Source: Litoditis marina
Taxonomy: Eukaryota; Nematoda; Chromadorea; Rhabditida; Rhabditidae
Reading direction: 5' to 3'
Assembly (NCBI GenBank): GCA_964036275.1
Contig: OZ038437.1
Coordinates: forward strand, 8,437,804-8,501,803
DNA: 64,000 nucleotides
Part shown: in pieces, positions 33,657 to 44,376 of the stretch
How the letters are laid out: each line of letters opens with the position of its first letter
Numbering within the stretch: the stretch's first letter is position 1
Position numbers and translations under genes: made by a program
The notes under the pieces: model-generated
The model's database searches: none
What the model was told of the DNA's origin: nothing
The model's input: only the letters and a program-made list of their open reading frames with translations

Positions 33657-36428
33657 TACAGCAATGCCGAGGTTCAAAGAAAGCAGGACTCAGAGAATGT
33701 TGACGAACTTTTGTCTATCTGACTCTGAGAGAATACGAAGAATTGTCGTTGTAGTGCCCCGCGCTGCTTTCACTGCCTGCTTTTTTGTTGGACTTTTAAA
33801 TTCAGATTGACTACTTGACGTTGTGAAACGTTGTTTCATGTTATGTAATAAGTTTGTTCTCGAGTGAAAATTAGTTAATAAGATGCGGTTGTATTGTATT
33901 TGCTTCAAGCTGATCTTTCTTTCTTCAAAATTATTTCAATTTTCTAGTTTCTGTATTCATTACAGACTTACCTTAGTCGTAATTATTCCGAGGACCTGCG
34001 CTGTTACAGCAAACGTCCGGAAAATGAAGTTACCCAAACAACGGAAAATATGTCCGTGTTCTCGAAAAGAATATATGGCCTCTGAAATTGGAATTTTAAT
34101 AGAACGTTAGAGACAGGTAAAAGAGAGAAAGAGAGAGGGGATAAGAGGAAGAGAGAGAGGAACCAGTCAGAGGGAAAGAGAGGGGGGGGGGGGGTGTGAT
34201 AAAGAGTGGGAGAGAGTTCGCGAGAGAGAAAAAGAAAGCGAGATAGAGAGAAAGAGAATAGAAGAGAGTTGCAGTTATACAAATTTTGGATGGCTCTGAA
34301 AAACACACAGATGTACGAGTATATAGCAACCCTTATATAGCAACCAAGAGAAGGAGCGCATTGATGAACAGCTAGCAAACAAATTATGTTCCGTGACGCG
34401 CGTGTCTCTCATTGATGAACGATCAATCTTTCAAAATCTCCTGTTCCGAAGTTTGTGAGAAGTTGGAAAGTTCTCCAAACTCGAACTTTAGGTTTCCCTG
34501 TTGCTCGGAAAACTCAGAATAAAGAAATACAAATCCAGTTTTAAAAAACGAAAAGCCATGAAAAAGTGACTGTGTGTACTGAATAGAGTGTCATCATAAA
34601 GATGAGAAGCTGTATAGTTCGCACATTTCCCAACTGGACTTGGGCAGCTTGCCAATGAGATATCAAGGCAGTTTTTTAACATGTTGAAATACTTCAAAAC
34701 AATAGAAATTTATGTAAAGGGTTCTCCCCCTTAGTTATAGATCGTATTCAGGAAAACTTTCTGTTAGATACATGTTTTATCTAATTAACAGTCTTCCAAA
34801 GTTTTTGGCACGCTGCCAACGAGTCCAGTTGGGAAATGTGAGCATTATATGGAGCATGCATAGGGATGGGCCAAATCTTTGTTTTAGTTTGATCTCGATT
34901 CACATCATAACTTAAATGTTTCTGCCATGAGATCAAACTATAAACACAGCGGATTAGAGCAACAAACACCGTACAGACCTGCATATGTCATTCATTATTG
35001 AGTTCGTGAGTATTCAAGTTTCTCTAAAATCGAGTTTTAGATTACAAATATAACCATCAGAACCGTAGTGCTTTTTTGATTAGAAAATAAAGTAATGTAT
35101 AAATAAAAGTGTTTGTATGCAATATACGTTGAAATAGAAAGAGTGTACAGAACATTGACTAGGTATAGAGCAATAATGGAAAGAATAAGAAATGTGGTCT
35201 TGGAAACTCGTGGTACAATCAAATATACCCAATGGTTGTCCTCAAGTACGCAAATTTAGGTTTTCGGTTACTTTTCGGTTACCCAACAAATATCGGTTAG
35301 TTCATCGAAAACCTGATAGATAGATATAGAATTCGCCGTACAGCATACGTGGAAAAGACCAAACTTAATATCAAATAGTCAATGGCGACCAATAAATGAG
35401 AAGGGTGGTCTAGGAGACTCGTAGTACACTCAAATGTACCCAAGGGCTGTCCTCAAATACGCGACCCGCCTCTATTGTGATACTTGGATGGATACAAATG
35501 GGTAACAGGTGACGCTGTGGTCAACTGTTCGATAGTTCGCGCTATTCGCACTTAAAAATCTGGCAGCGTGCCAATGAGTTTACTGGTTGATGTTGTTTCT
35601 TACTAGGCTAGAGTTTTTTTTAGAGCGATTTTTAGAGCGAAAAATAAACTTTTGAAGCCGTTGTTCACAACATGTAAGCATAAGAAGTTCTCTAAAACTG
35701 CAGTTCTTCCATGAAGAACATTGATTCAATGTTTCGTTGGCACGTTGTTAAGGTGTCAGTGGCACTGAAAAACTACACCCTACACGATATCTATATACTG
35801 TTAGTCGATTGCACAGTCCGGTGAAACATGTTAAACACAGCAGAACTCAGAAACGTGCAAATACAAAGTGCACGATTCCTCGTTAGAATGCTAACTTCAC
35901 GTGACTATTCAATTGACTCTTAGTATAGGTGGTGATGGTTTTTCGTTGTACTATGAATCCCGGCCGGAAAGCAACATCATTAAACTACATACACACAAGG
36001 AGAGAAAAACCGCATCGCCTTGTTTTGGAAACAACTATGTTTCAGTGAAATTTGCAAGCTTTTTTATTATTGAACGCCACTTTTATTTTTTTCAAACATC
36101 TCACCAACTTGTGTACGATTATAGAAAAAAGCAACAATACACCAAGTTGCCAAACTTCCCAGACAGTATGACATTAAGACAATTTGAAATGATGTTGGAG
36201 GTTGCATCGGGAAACTGTCACTATAAATTTCGAGTGTGTACTGTAGGAGTCTCACGGGGAGAAAAATGGGGAAAATATAATAGATCTCCAGTGATACTTT
36301 AGCGTTTTCGTGAACTGAAAACTTGAAACTAGCCACTGCAACTCATAGACTGTGCTTCTAGTTGAGGTGCAGTGAGCTTTGCAAGCTTCGGACCAGAGTG
36401 CGGTCGGATCAACCTACAAACAGAGCAG
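33657..36428. other. region without a supported gene
   Basis: It includes GA-rich DNA with a G run (34110-34262), TTGGCACGCTGCCAA (34805-34819), a direct repeat pair (about 35189-35250 and 35404-35465) and dispersed repeats at 35690-35775 and 35806-35925. An open plus-strand frame at 35901-36302 (133 codons) starts inside repeat sequence and shows no domain; I do not call it. Confidence 0.5.
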
Positions 36429-36598
36429 AGTACGTATGCTAGAAGATCCCGGCACCTTTATTCCATCCTGCGTCTCCTCAAACATACGCTATTTCTCTGC
36501 TCTTACATCCCGCCGGGATGTATGAGACGAGAAATAGTGAGGCAGAGCGAGAGACGCAGGATGGGATGAAGGTGCCGGGATCTTCTAGCATACGTACT
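36429..36598. repeat. palindromic repeat family A, best-preserved copy
   Basis: AGTACGTATGCTAGAAGATC... and ...GATCTTCTAGCATACGTACT are reverse complements, with CATCCCGCCGGGATG at the centre. Almost the full 170 bp can form one hairpin. It is a MITE-like element without coding capacity. Confidence 0.85.
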
Positions 36599-36798
36599 CA
36601 GGACTATAAAACGTATAGTTCAAGTTTTCGTTACGTAGAGGTAACGATATATTTTGTTCTGGGCCAAACAAAGGTTATGCCGCTTATTTTACGAGTCGTC
36701 TGAGTTTAGGTCTTATATTTCGACCATAGTATGGTGGGACCAAACTACAAACATAGCGAGAGCGAACAAAGGAACAGATTTCGCCCTACGTTACGTAG

Positions 36799-36995
36799 AT
36801 ATAGTCGTCGCCAACGGAAAGGTGGGAGGGTACTGTATATCTCACTTTCCGCTGTGTACGCACACTGTCCTCGATTCCAAGCTTCCCGCATATGTGCTTT
36901 AATAGCGCAGTGGTTAGCTCCCTGCTACGAAACGTTTACTCGCAAGCTCGATTCCGGCAGGAGACAGAATTTATAAATTTGGCACTCACTATATA
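36799..36995 (+). mobile_element. tRNA-derived SINE-like repeat, copy 1
   Basis: This 197-bp unit recurs at 60469-60666. It contains TAGCGCAGTGG (Pol III A box, 36903-36913) and AGCTCGATTCC (B-box-like, 36945-36955) with tRNA-like spacing. A 5' part (ATAGTCGTCGC...CGCTGTGTACGCACAC) and a 3' part ending TTTATAAATTTGGCAC are shared by both copies. There is no coding frame. Confidence 0.65.
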
Positions 36996-38559
36996 ACAAT
37001 GCATTTTGTTCTGGGCTTGACAAAAGTTGTACCGCCTAATTTACGAGCCACCTCTAGGCAGGATTAGGCGGGAATTCTGACTGTTGGCGGTGACATCTTT
37101 TGGGTTTAGCGGATATAGTCTATGGGTTACGACATGTTGACACAACAAAGTACGAGTGGTTTATGCGGCTACATTACAAGAAGTAACAGCACGAGTTGAG
37201 AGAATACAATATAACCTTGTCGTGGGAAAAAAACAGAAGTCTGTTTTGCTGTTTTAGGATTTCACAACAATTTGCATTTCAGAAAAGGTAGTCTTCAGTA
37301 GAACCTCTTTCAATAACATGCGCCTGCGTGTAGGAAATATCGTTTAAAAAACATGAAGATTCGCAAATGTATTCAGAAAGCAGGTTTAAAACGGGAAAAT
37401 AACGATGTATACCGTGTTCATCAAGTGTTTCCAAGGTTCTTTGCATAGGATCGTGAATTCGTGGATTTATCAAGATTGTTTCACAGGGTATAAAGTTGTA
37501 AACATGACGAATCAAACGTGAATTTTCACGTAAAGTTAGCATTCTCTATGTTTATTGTATCACTTCTGCATAATGCGTTCTCCAAGAGTGGTTACTACTT
37601 CAAAAAAATCTACCAACGTTAAGAAATTCGCTAGATTGGACCGAAAGACGAAGTAAGCAATTTCTGATTTTTAACGCATTGTGACACTTTAACATTGAGT
37701 TTTTCTTGAAGAAATTCGACCAACCACTTCTTCTACAGTGATATATTCGCGGGTTTTATTTGGACTGAGAGCAAATATTACCCAACTTTTTCCAAAAAGT
37801 ACTATCTTTTTAAACCCAGTTCCATGGTTAGATGCATGTTTTGAAACGGGTCCCGCACCGACGACACAGCGCAAATTTTCGGCGGACCTCAAAATGACTA
37901 AGGCATTCATTTCGACCGTCCGCGGGCCAAAACTCTGACCGTCCGCGGGCCAAGCCAGCACCGTCCCAAACCCTATCTATTCGCCGCCCGCGGACGGTCA
38001 AAAAACGTGTGGCGGGAATTCAAACGAGGGGTTAAAGCAGAACAGATATTGAATATATAATTGATTACTTATAATTATAGAAAATTTTAACCACATTTCT
38101 TACTATCAAATAGAACATTGAACATATATAAATTTATTTTTTAATATAATCATCTATTAAACAAAAAAGGTGAAATATTTCGCTCGAAAGCACTTCTTCA
38201 ATTGATATTCTTGTTTCATTCGGCTCCGCTGGGCATTCCTTCACTGAAAATGATTGTTTTATACTTTTATTCAAAACCAAAACAACTAAGTATGCCAACA
38301 ATTAATAGGATACATTGAAAAAACCAGTTTTTACTTGACGAAACATACCTACGAAAAGAAACCGGTTTTTTTTCAGTCTATTAACATAGAAGTGTATTAT
38401 TTTTGCTCGGATTAGTCAGGTTATTCACTAGTAGATAGAAAAAGTATAGAATGCACTGTTTTACTCAAAGAAAAATCCGGTTCCACTATTCTATAAACGT
38501 GTTCCTCTACTTTTTTCTCTCGCAACACACTATTTGACGAAACATACTATCTCCTCTCT
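36996..38559. other. region without a supported gene
   Basis: A fold-back-like cluster of GACCGTCCGCGGGCC words lies at 37908-38005; the same words occur at 44108-44226. An 87-codon minus-strand frame at 37279-37542 has no recognised domain. Otherwise the DNA is AT-rich. Confidence 0.5.
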
Positions 38560-39030
38560 TCTTCTCTCTCGCTCTTTCTCCATGTCCCTCTCTACTTTCT
38601 CTCTCTGCCCCTTTCTCCTCCTCTTACACCCACATCCTATCACTCTCTTTGTTTCTCTCTCACTATCGCCCAGTCTCCCTCTCTCTCTCTCTGCCCCTTT
38701 CTCCTCCTCTCACACCCACATCCTATCACTCTCTTTGTTTCTCTCTCACTATCGCCCAGTCTCCCTCTCTCTCTCTCTGCCCCTTTCTCCTCCTCTCACA
38801 CCCACATCCTATCACTCTCTTTGTTTCTCTCTCACTATCGCCCAGTCTCCCTCTCTCTCTCTCTGCCCCTTTCTCCTCCTCTCACACCCACATCCTATCA
38901 CTCTCTTTGTTTCTCTCTCACTATCGCCCAGTCTCCCTCTCTCTCTCTCTGCCCCTTTCTCCTCCTCTCACACCCACATCCTATCACTCTCTTTGTTTCT
39001 CTCTCACTATCGCCCAGTCTCCCTCTCTAT
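38560..39030. repeat. 86-bp CT-rich minisatellite
   Basis: CTCTTTGTTTCTCTCTCAC recurs at 38645, 38731, 38817, 38903 and 38989, an exact 86-base period, with nearly identical units containing CTATCGCCCAGTCTCCCTC. Since 86 is not a multiple of 3, the same peptide recurs in different frames. The long Ser/Leu/Pro frames here are artefacts. Confidence 0.9.
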
Positions 39031-39242
39031 ATTTCTCTGTCTCTCTCACGCTCTGACTCTCTCTGTTCATGTCCGTCTCTTCCTTTTCTCCCCTCTCACA
39101 TACTTCCCTCGCGCTCTCTCTCTCCTATGTATTTCTCTCTTTCACCTCTCTGTGTTTTTACCTTCTTCATTAGTTTTTTTAGTTTGTCTTTCATCTCCCT
39201 CTCAGTTTCCTATTTTGTATGCATTCTCGAAACACGTCATGA

Positions 39243-39288
39243 TTAGAGAGAAATGAAAGAGGAAGGCAAGAAAGAGAAAGAGAGAGAT

Positions 39289-39322
<34 letters not shown>

Positions 39323-39326
39323 GATA
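39243..39326. repeat. GA-rich simple repeat
   Basis: AGAGAGAAATGAAAG... grades into a pure (GA)n run at about 39298-39321, directly before the fold-back element at 39351. Confidence 0.8.
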
Positions 39327-39350
39327 GATTGAGGAGGGTACTCAGGCGAC

Positions 39351-39935
39351 CGCTTGCACCGGTACAGCACCAGTACAGCTGGAAAAGTGGGCGGAGCGCA
39401 CCGGTGCGTACCGGTACGTACAGGGCAAAAAGTCGATAATTATCAAATTCATTGGTATAATGACCAATTTTCGAGCTTTTTTCAATTGTTTTTTTTGTCT
39501 AACTTCACTTCAGAAGTAGTTTCCAATATTCTAGAAATGAAATAATCTTCGCTGTTTTTATAGCTAATGATTACTCTTTTTCTGCATGTGATTTATTCAT
39601 ATGTGCATCGCAATAATGTATAATATGAAAAATGAGAACCTGATGTTGTTGTTGTTACCATGAAAGCAATACTCATTTAACGTTAACGAATGAATCTATC
39701 ATTTAAACATGCATATATTGAATATAAAGAAAGCGAAATAGTTGTTCTTCAGTCGGATAGATTGGAAACTACTTCTAAAGTGAAGTTAGACAAAAAACAA
39801 TTGAAAAAAGCTCGAAAATTGGTCATTATACCAATGAATTTGATAATTATCGACTTTTTGCCCTGTACGTACCGGTACGCACCGGTGCGCCCCGCCCACT
39901 TTTCCAGCTGTACTGGTGCTGTACCGGTGCAAGCG
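39351..39935. mobile_element. 585-bp fold-back element with about 170-bp arms
   Basis: The left arm (39351-39524: CGCTTGCACCGGTACAGCAC ... CTTCAGAAGTAGTTTCC) is repeated inverted at 39764-39935 with few mismatches, around a 240-bp AT-rich centre. Arms contain nested GGTACGTACC/CACCGGTGCG palindromes. The same short peptide is open on both strands because of the symmetry. Confidence 0.85.
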
Positions 39936-42900
39936 ACGTCTAAGGACTGTGCATAGGGTGGCGGGAAAAGTGACGAGCCGACAGAGAAAGGAGTGAGGTG
40001 GTGATAGAGAACATTTGGGAGAGAGGGATAATGAGATTATGTAAGAAAGTAGGAAGAGGAGGACAAAGAGAGAGAGAGAGGGGGGGGGGGAGATTGAGAG
40101 GGGAATGACAGTTGAAGTACGTGAGCAGGTAGAAGAGAAGGGGGAGAGGGAAGCCAATGGGGTGTGGGATAACAGGGGTAAAGGAGAAATTAGAAGTAAG
40201 ACGAAAATACAGAGCGAACGGGGAAGTACAATTGACGAAAAATACCTCTTCGTCTCACTTTCTCTCACTGCCTCCCCCCCCCCTCCCTCTTTTGCTCACA
40301 CACACTATCACTCGCTCCCCCTCCCCCCCCCCCCTCTCTCTCTCTCTGCATTCGCGAAACATATCACTCGGGAGAGAATGGAAGGGAGGGGAGAAAGTGG
40401 GAAGAGTATGGAAGTGCAAGTAGCCAAGGTTAGGAGAATTGGAGAATGCAGAGAAAGAGGAGTTCGAGAAAACATTGGGGGGGGGGGGTAATTATAGAAA
40501 GTGGTTGAGAGAGTAGGAACACAGAGGGGGAGAGAACGAGCGAGTGCGGAAAAGGAAGAAGAATAGGAAGTTGTGGGGACAATCAAAGTGAGTAGGTAAA
40601 ATAGAAAGTAGAGAGGTAGACATATGTAGGGGGGGGGGGGGGAGTGAGAAGAAAGGGAGAGAGTGGAATATAAAGAGGGATGAAGAAGAGATTAGGAGTA
40701 TAGGGTTTGCTCTTTCCAAAGCGAGCATATACGGTGTATGTTTCCCTATCCCGCTGTGTTGTAATTTGCTTCCTTTGTTTTTGCTTGAAACACATTAACT
40801 ACGACGTGCATCGTGATCAAACTACAACTGAAATCTGATCACTTCTTCTACGACAGAGAGAGAGAGGAGAGGGATGGATAGAGAAGCAGAGAAGAATAGC
40901 GACAAAGCAAGGAGAAGAGCGAGAGAGGCAGAGAAAGAGCATGTAGGATGTAGGTAGAAGGTGCTGATTCTGTATGTCTCTCGAAATAGCCAGGTTTTAC
41001 CGAATACGGTAGAGAAGGTAGAGTTTCTACTGTTTAACTCAACCAAAAATAGATGGAAATTGTCGGTTTAACGGTTTGAACATTGAACAGTTAAAAACCC
41101 CCTCCATATAAACGCTGAAGCTTATATAGCCCCCTCCCCTAGCCCATTCAACAAAAAAAGTCAAGAATCTACCGGATAACCGGTTCATCAAACCTATGAT
41201 ATAGAGAGGGGGAGGAGAAGACAGAGAAGGAGCGAGAGTGGATAAGAGGGGGGAAAGAAAGAGAGATAGTAACAGTAACAGAGAGCGAGAGGTTTAAAAG
41301 CGAAAGGGACAGATCAGACCGCAGATAGAGACAGAGCAGAGAAAAGAGAGCGAGAGAGCCAAAAAACACAGCTAAGAGAGAAAAATTGTGAGTCTCTCAA
41401 CTTTCAGAAGTAGCTAAAGCTATGCCAACCAACCTTCGCCTCTGGACAGCCACCGTCTAGCTGGTGCGCGTGCGGTACTCAACCATCACTCCATGTAGAC
41501 ATCTGCCAAAAAACAAATGCTTCTTCGAAGTTGTATTCTGAAAAAGATAGATGACGTTTTATTCGTTAGGTACTAGTTTTCTTCGTTCCCGGTATGTATC
41601 GCGCCTCTCACTATTCTGGTTGTAGTTTGGTCAGGGTATCTAATCATCGTTTATGGTTGTCTGATCTACATAAGCTCGCCCTCCTAGTATATGTGAGACA
41701 TCTCCATCACTTGGCCCTCGCTAACATGCTCAATTTTCTCCCATCCTGTTTTGAAAGAAAGTGTTCGTGTTTAATACTCAGCAATCACAGAATCTGCAAA
41801 GAAATCATAGATGCGAAACCCCGGTTAGCTGACCGGGGGACCCATAACTTTTTCATAGACTGTGCTGGAGGGACACATAACTATCCAAAAAGTGCTGCAG
41901 TTTCTGGAATATTGCCTAGAGGGGACCTATAACTTTTCGCTTTCTTTCTATGGGGGGATGTATAACTCATCCAACCCACGAACCAACACTATTCCATCTA
42001 TGAAAGAAATATATCGATGAAGAACGATCGATCCTAATCCTATTGTCGGCATCAACTCTCATGAAAGCGTTCTCTCTCTCTTTCTCTGTTTATTAGGTTT
42101 TCTCTCTCATACCTTTTCAAAGCTTGTCAAAACTATTCGAGAGGAAAGGCAAGAAGGAGGTAGAAGGGGAGAGATGGAGAAAGGCTGTTTTGCCCAAAGT
42201 ACGGGGCAAGAGAGAAAAGAAGAGAGAAAGAATAGGAAGCGAGAAGAAGTAGAGAAAGGAAGAACGAGGGAGGAAGAGGGAGGGAGACTAAGAGCATAGG
42301 TGCGATACTCCGGTTATCTGACCGGGTGATCCTTGAATTTTCTTTCAACTGGGCTAGGGAAAGTCATAACTTTTTCTAGAAATCTGGTTTATTGATTGAT
42401 CACCTAGCGGGTTCCTATACCTTTTTGGTTTTCGCTGTGGAAGGGAGGTTTAACTGTTTACACGCTCAAACCGACACTATCCCACCTATGACTCAGAGAC
42501 CGAGATAGAAAGAACTTATCTAGGCTCCATCGAGGGTGAATGCGGCGTATGCCCCGAGTACATTCATTGTTCATCGTTCATTCAACGATCTAACTTTAAG
42601 AGCAAAAAACTAAGGTGAGGGATCGAATATTATATGTTTACCCGACTAGTTTGATCTGAGTGCATGCGACCACAGTTTGTTGGAATGAGCGAAAATAAAT
42701 AATAATCGGAGACAGACTTACCTTCACATTATTGTCGTTGATCTGCTACGGAAGTCTCATCTCCTGTAGAATATATTTTTTGTTAATATGTTACACGGAA
42801 CACAGTTTGAACATAGTTGTTCGTGTTCCCTAGATGCAGTCGTGTAGTTCATTCCTCTTTCCTACTGAGACTCCTAATGATGAGGACACTTTCAGTTCGT

Positions 42901-44362
42901 ATTCCGCAAGTAAATATTATAGAGGTGAAGGTGAATACTTCAAAGACGTTATATGTTCGAAACATCTGTTTATCCAACAATAAACTGAAAGACTGAAATG
43001 CATACTCTATGAATCCACAAACGATAGAAACTGGGTATATAAGTACAAATATAGGTTAAAACAATGTAATGCGAATATTTACGTGTTTTCATAATGTAAT
43101 TCGGAAGATTCGGGGTTTTGCTATAGATTATTTCGGGTACAGCGTTTGGAAACCGGTTTACTGCCATAGTGAATATGAGATTTAGTGAAAATGGACTAAT
43201 TCCAACAGTAAGCTGTAAGCAATCTCGCAAAACCACTCACCTCACCCTCCGAGGACTCGTAACGTTTTTCTTCGTTCTTGACTATCCGACTTCACTGTGT
43301 GAATGCCAAGTTTTCTGAAAATACATCATTGTTCGAAAGTGCACAGTTATATACAAGTAAAGTCACGTGAAACATTGAATTATTGCCAGTTATAGTACAA
43401 GTAGAAGTCACGTAAGTGGAATGGAATGAAATGGAATGGACTGGAATGTTTATTCGCGATTGAACAGGAACACGTGTCTTTCCACATTGGTATATGTGGC
43501 ACTCCAGTGTTCAGTGATTGACAGTTACGAAATACAACAAAAAATTATAGGTAAAAGCATAATTATTAGTACTGAGGTGACTACAATCACTATTAGTAGC
43601 ATATAAACGGTTTTAGTTAGCAATGTGAGTCGCAGAACCGATATAAATCTTGCTTTACCAGATCTATTTGTCACACCCTCGTCCCCTTTACCCCTCGCCC
43701 CCTTTGCTACTTCACACGTTTCCCTGCTTTCACACGTTCGTGGACGACAGTAGATCTGGTCATTTTTTCAGAGAAAAACTCCGAAAGGAGCAATATGAGC
43801 CATGAATGTAACTCAAAAAGCTTGGTACGGTACAATGAATCAAACTACAAAAAACGGAAATGGGTGTTTTCGAGAATACTTCATCGAAAAAATGTATGTT
43901 TTCTATTCTAGTCTTTCATCCCAAATACAACCATATTTTCCTTGAACCCGAAACTAAGTCAAATGAACTCGAAGGTTTGTAGAAATAGACCCTTTTCATT
44001 ACATTTACTAAATTTGAAACAAGAACAACAAAAACTGTAGAGAAAAAGTAATGGTACTTCCATCAATCGATTGTGTGCGTCTGTCCTTTTACCGCGTAAA
44101 CACCGTTTTCACCGTCCGCGGACCAATCTAACGGCCCGCGGCCCGTCACCCGATTTTCGCGACCGTCCGCGAGCCATTTTCTGGTCCGCGGCCCGTCAAA
44201 AAATCGGCCAGTTGCCCGCGGACGGTTCCTTCGAATGCCTGAGGAATCAATAAAATTTATTTGCGTGGCGTCATCCACTTTTCGATTTTTTAACTCTTTA
44301 TTTTCAGTTTTACATCGTTTATGAATTAACAAATTGTTCATCTTTATTTATTGTATCAATTC
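39936..44362. other. low-complexity and repeat region before the hnRNP gene
   Basis: From 39990 to 42300 it is dominated by GA- or CT-rich strings and G/C runs (40080-40090, 40481-40489, 40629-40641). Related blocks with GGTTA(G/T)CTGACCGG occur at about 41820-41960 and 42295-42470. From 43400 on the DNA is AT-rich, with a GTCCGCGG cluster at 44108-44226. No gene is supported. Confidence 0.55.
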
Positions 44363-44369
44363 TTTTCAG
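44363..44369 (+). promoter_or_regulatory. putative spliced-leader acceptor of the hnRNP F/H-like gene
   Basis: TTTTCAG preceded by T-rich DNA lies 7 bases before the ATG at 44377, with no matching upstream exon visible. This is the usual form of a nematode trans-splice site; an unseen 5' exon would be the alternative. Confidence 0.55.
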
Positions 44370-44376
44370 AAAATCA

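Noticed and set aside
35901..36302. 133-codon plus-strand ORF
   Set aside because: It starts within a dispersed repeat, has no recognised domain and no splice or poly(A) context.
36890..36975. Functional tRNA gene
   Set aside because: A- and B-box-like motifs are present but the stems do not pair well, and the unit is part of a 197-bp repeat, so a SINE-like element is more likely.
38534..39256. 240-codon Ser/Leu/Pro-rich ORF
   Set aside because: It lies in an 86-bp CT-rich minisatellite; the same peptide recurs in several frames.
44071..44341. Small ORFs upstream of the hnRNP gene as an N-terminal exon
   Set aside because: They cover a GTCCGCGG repeat cluster and do not splice in frame to the RRM1 exon, whose own ATG follows a good acceptor.
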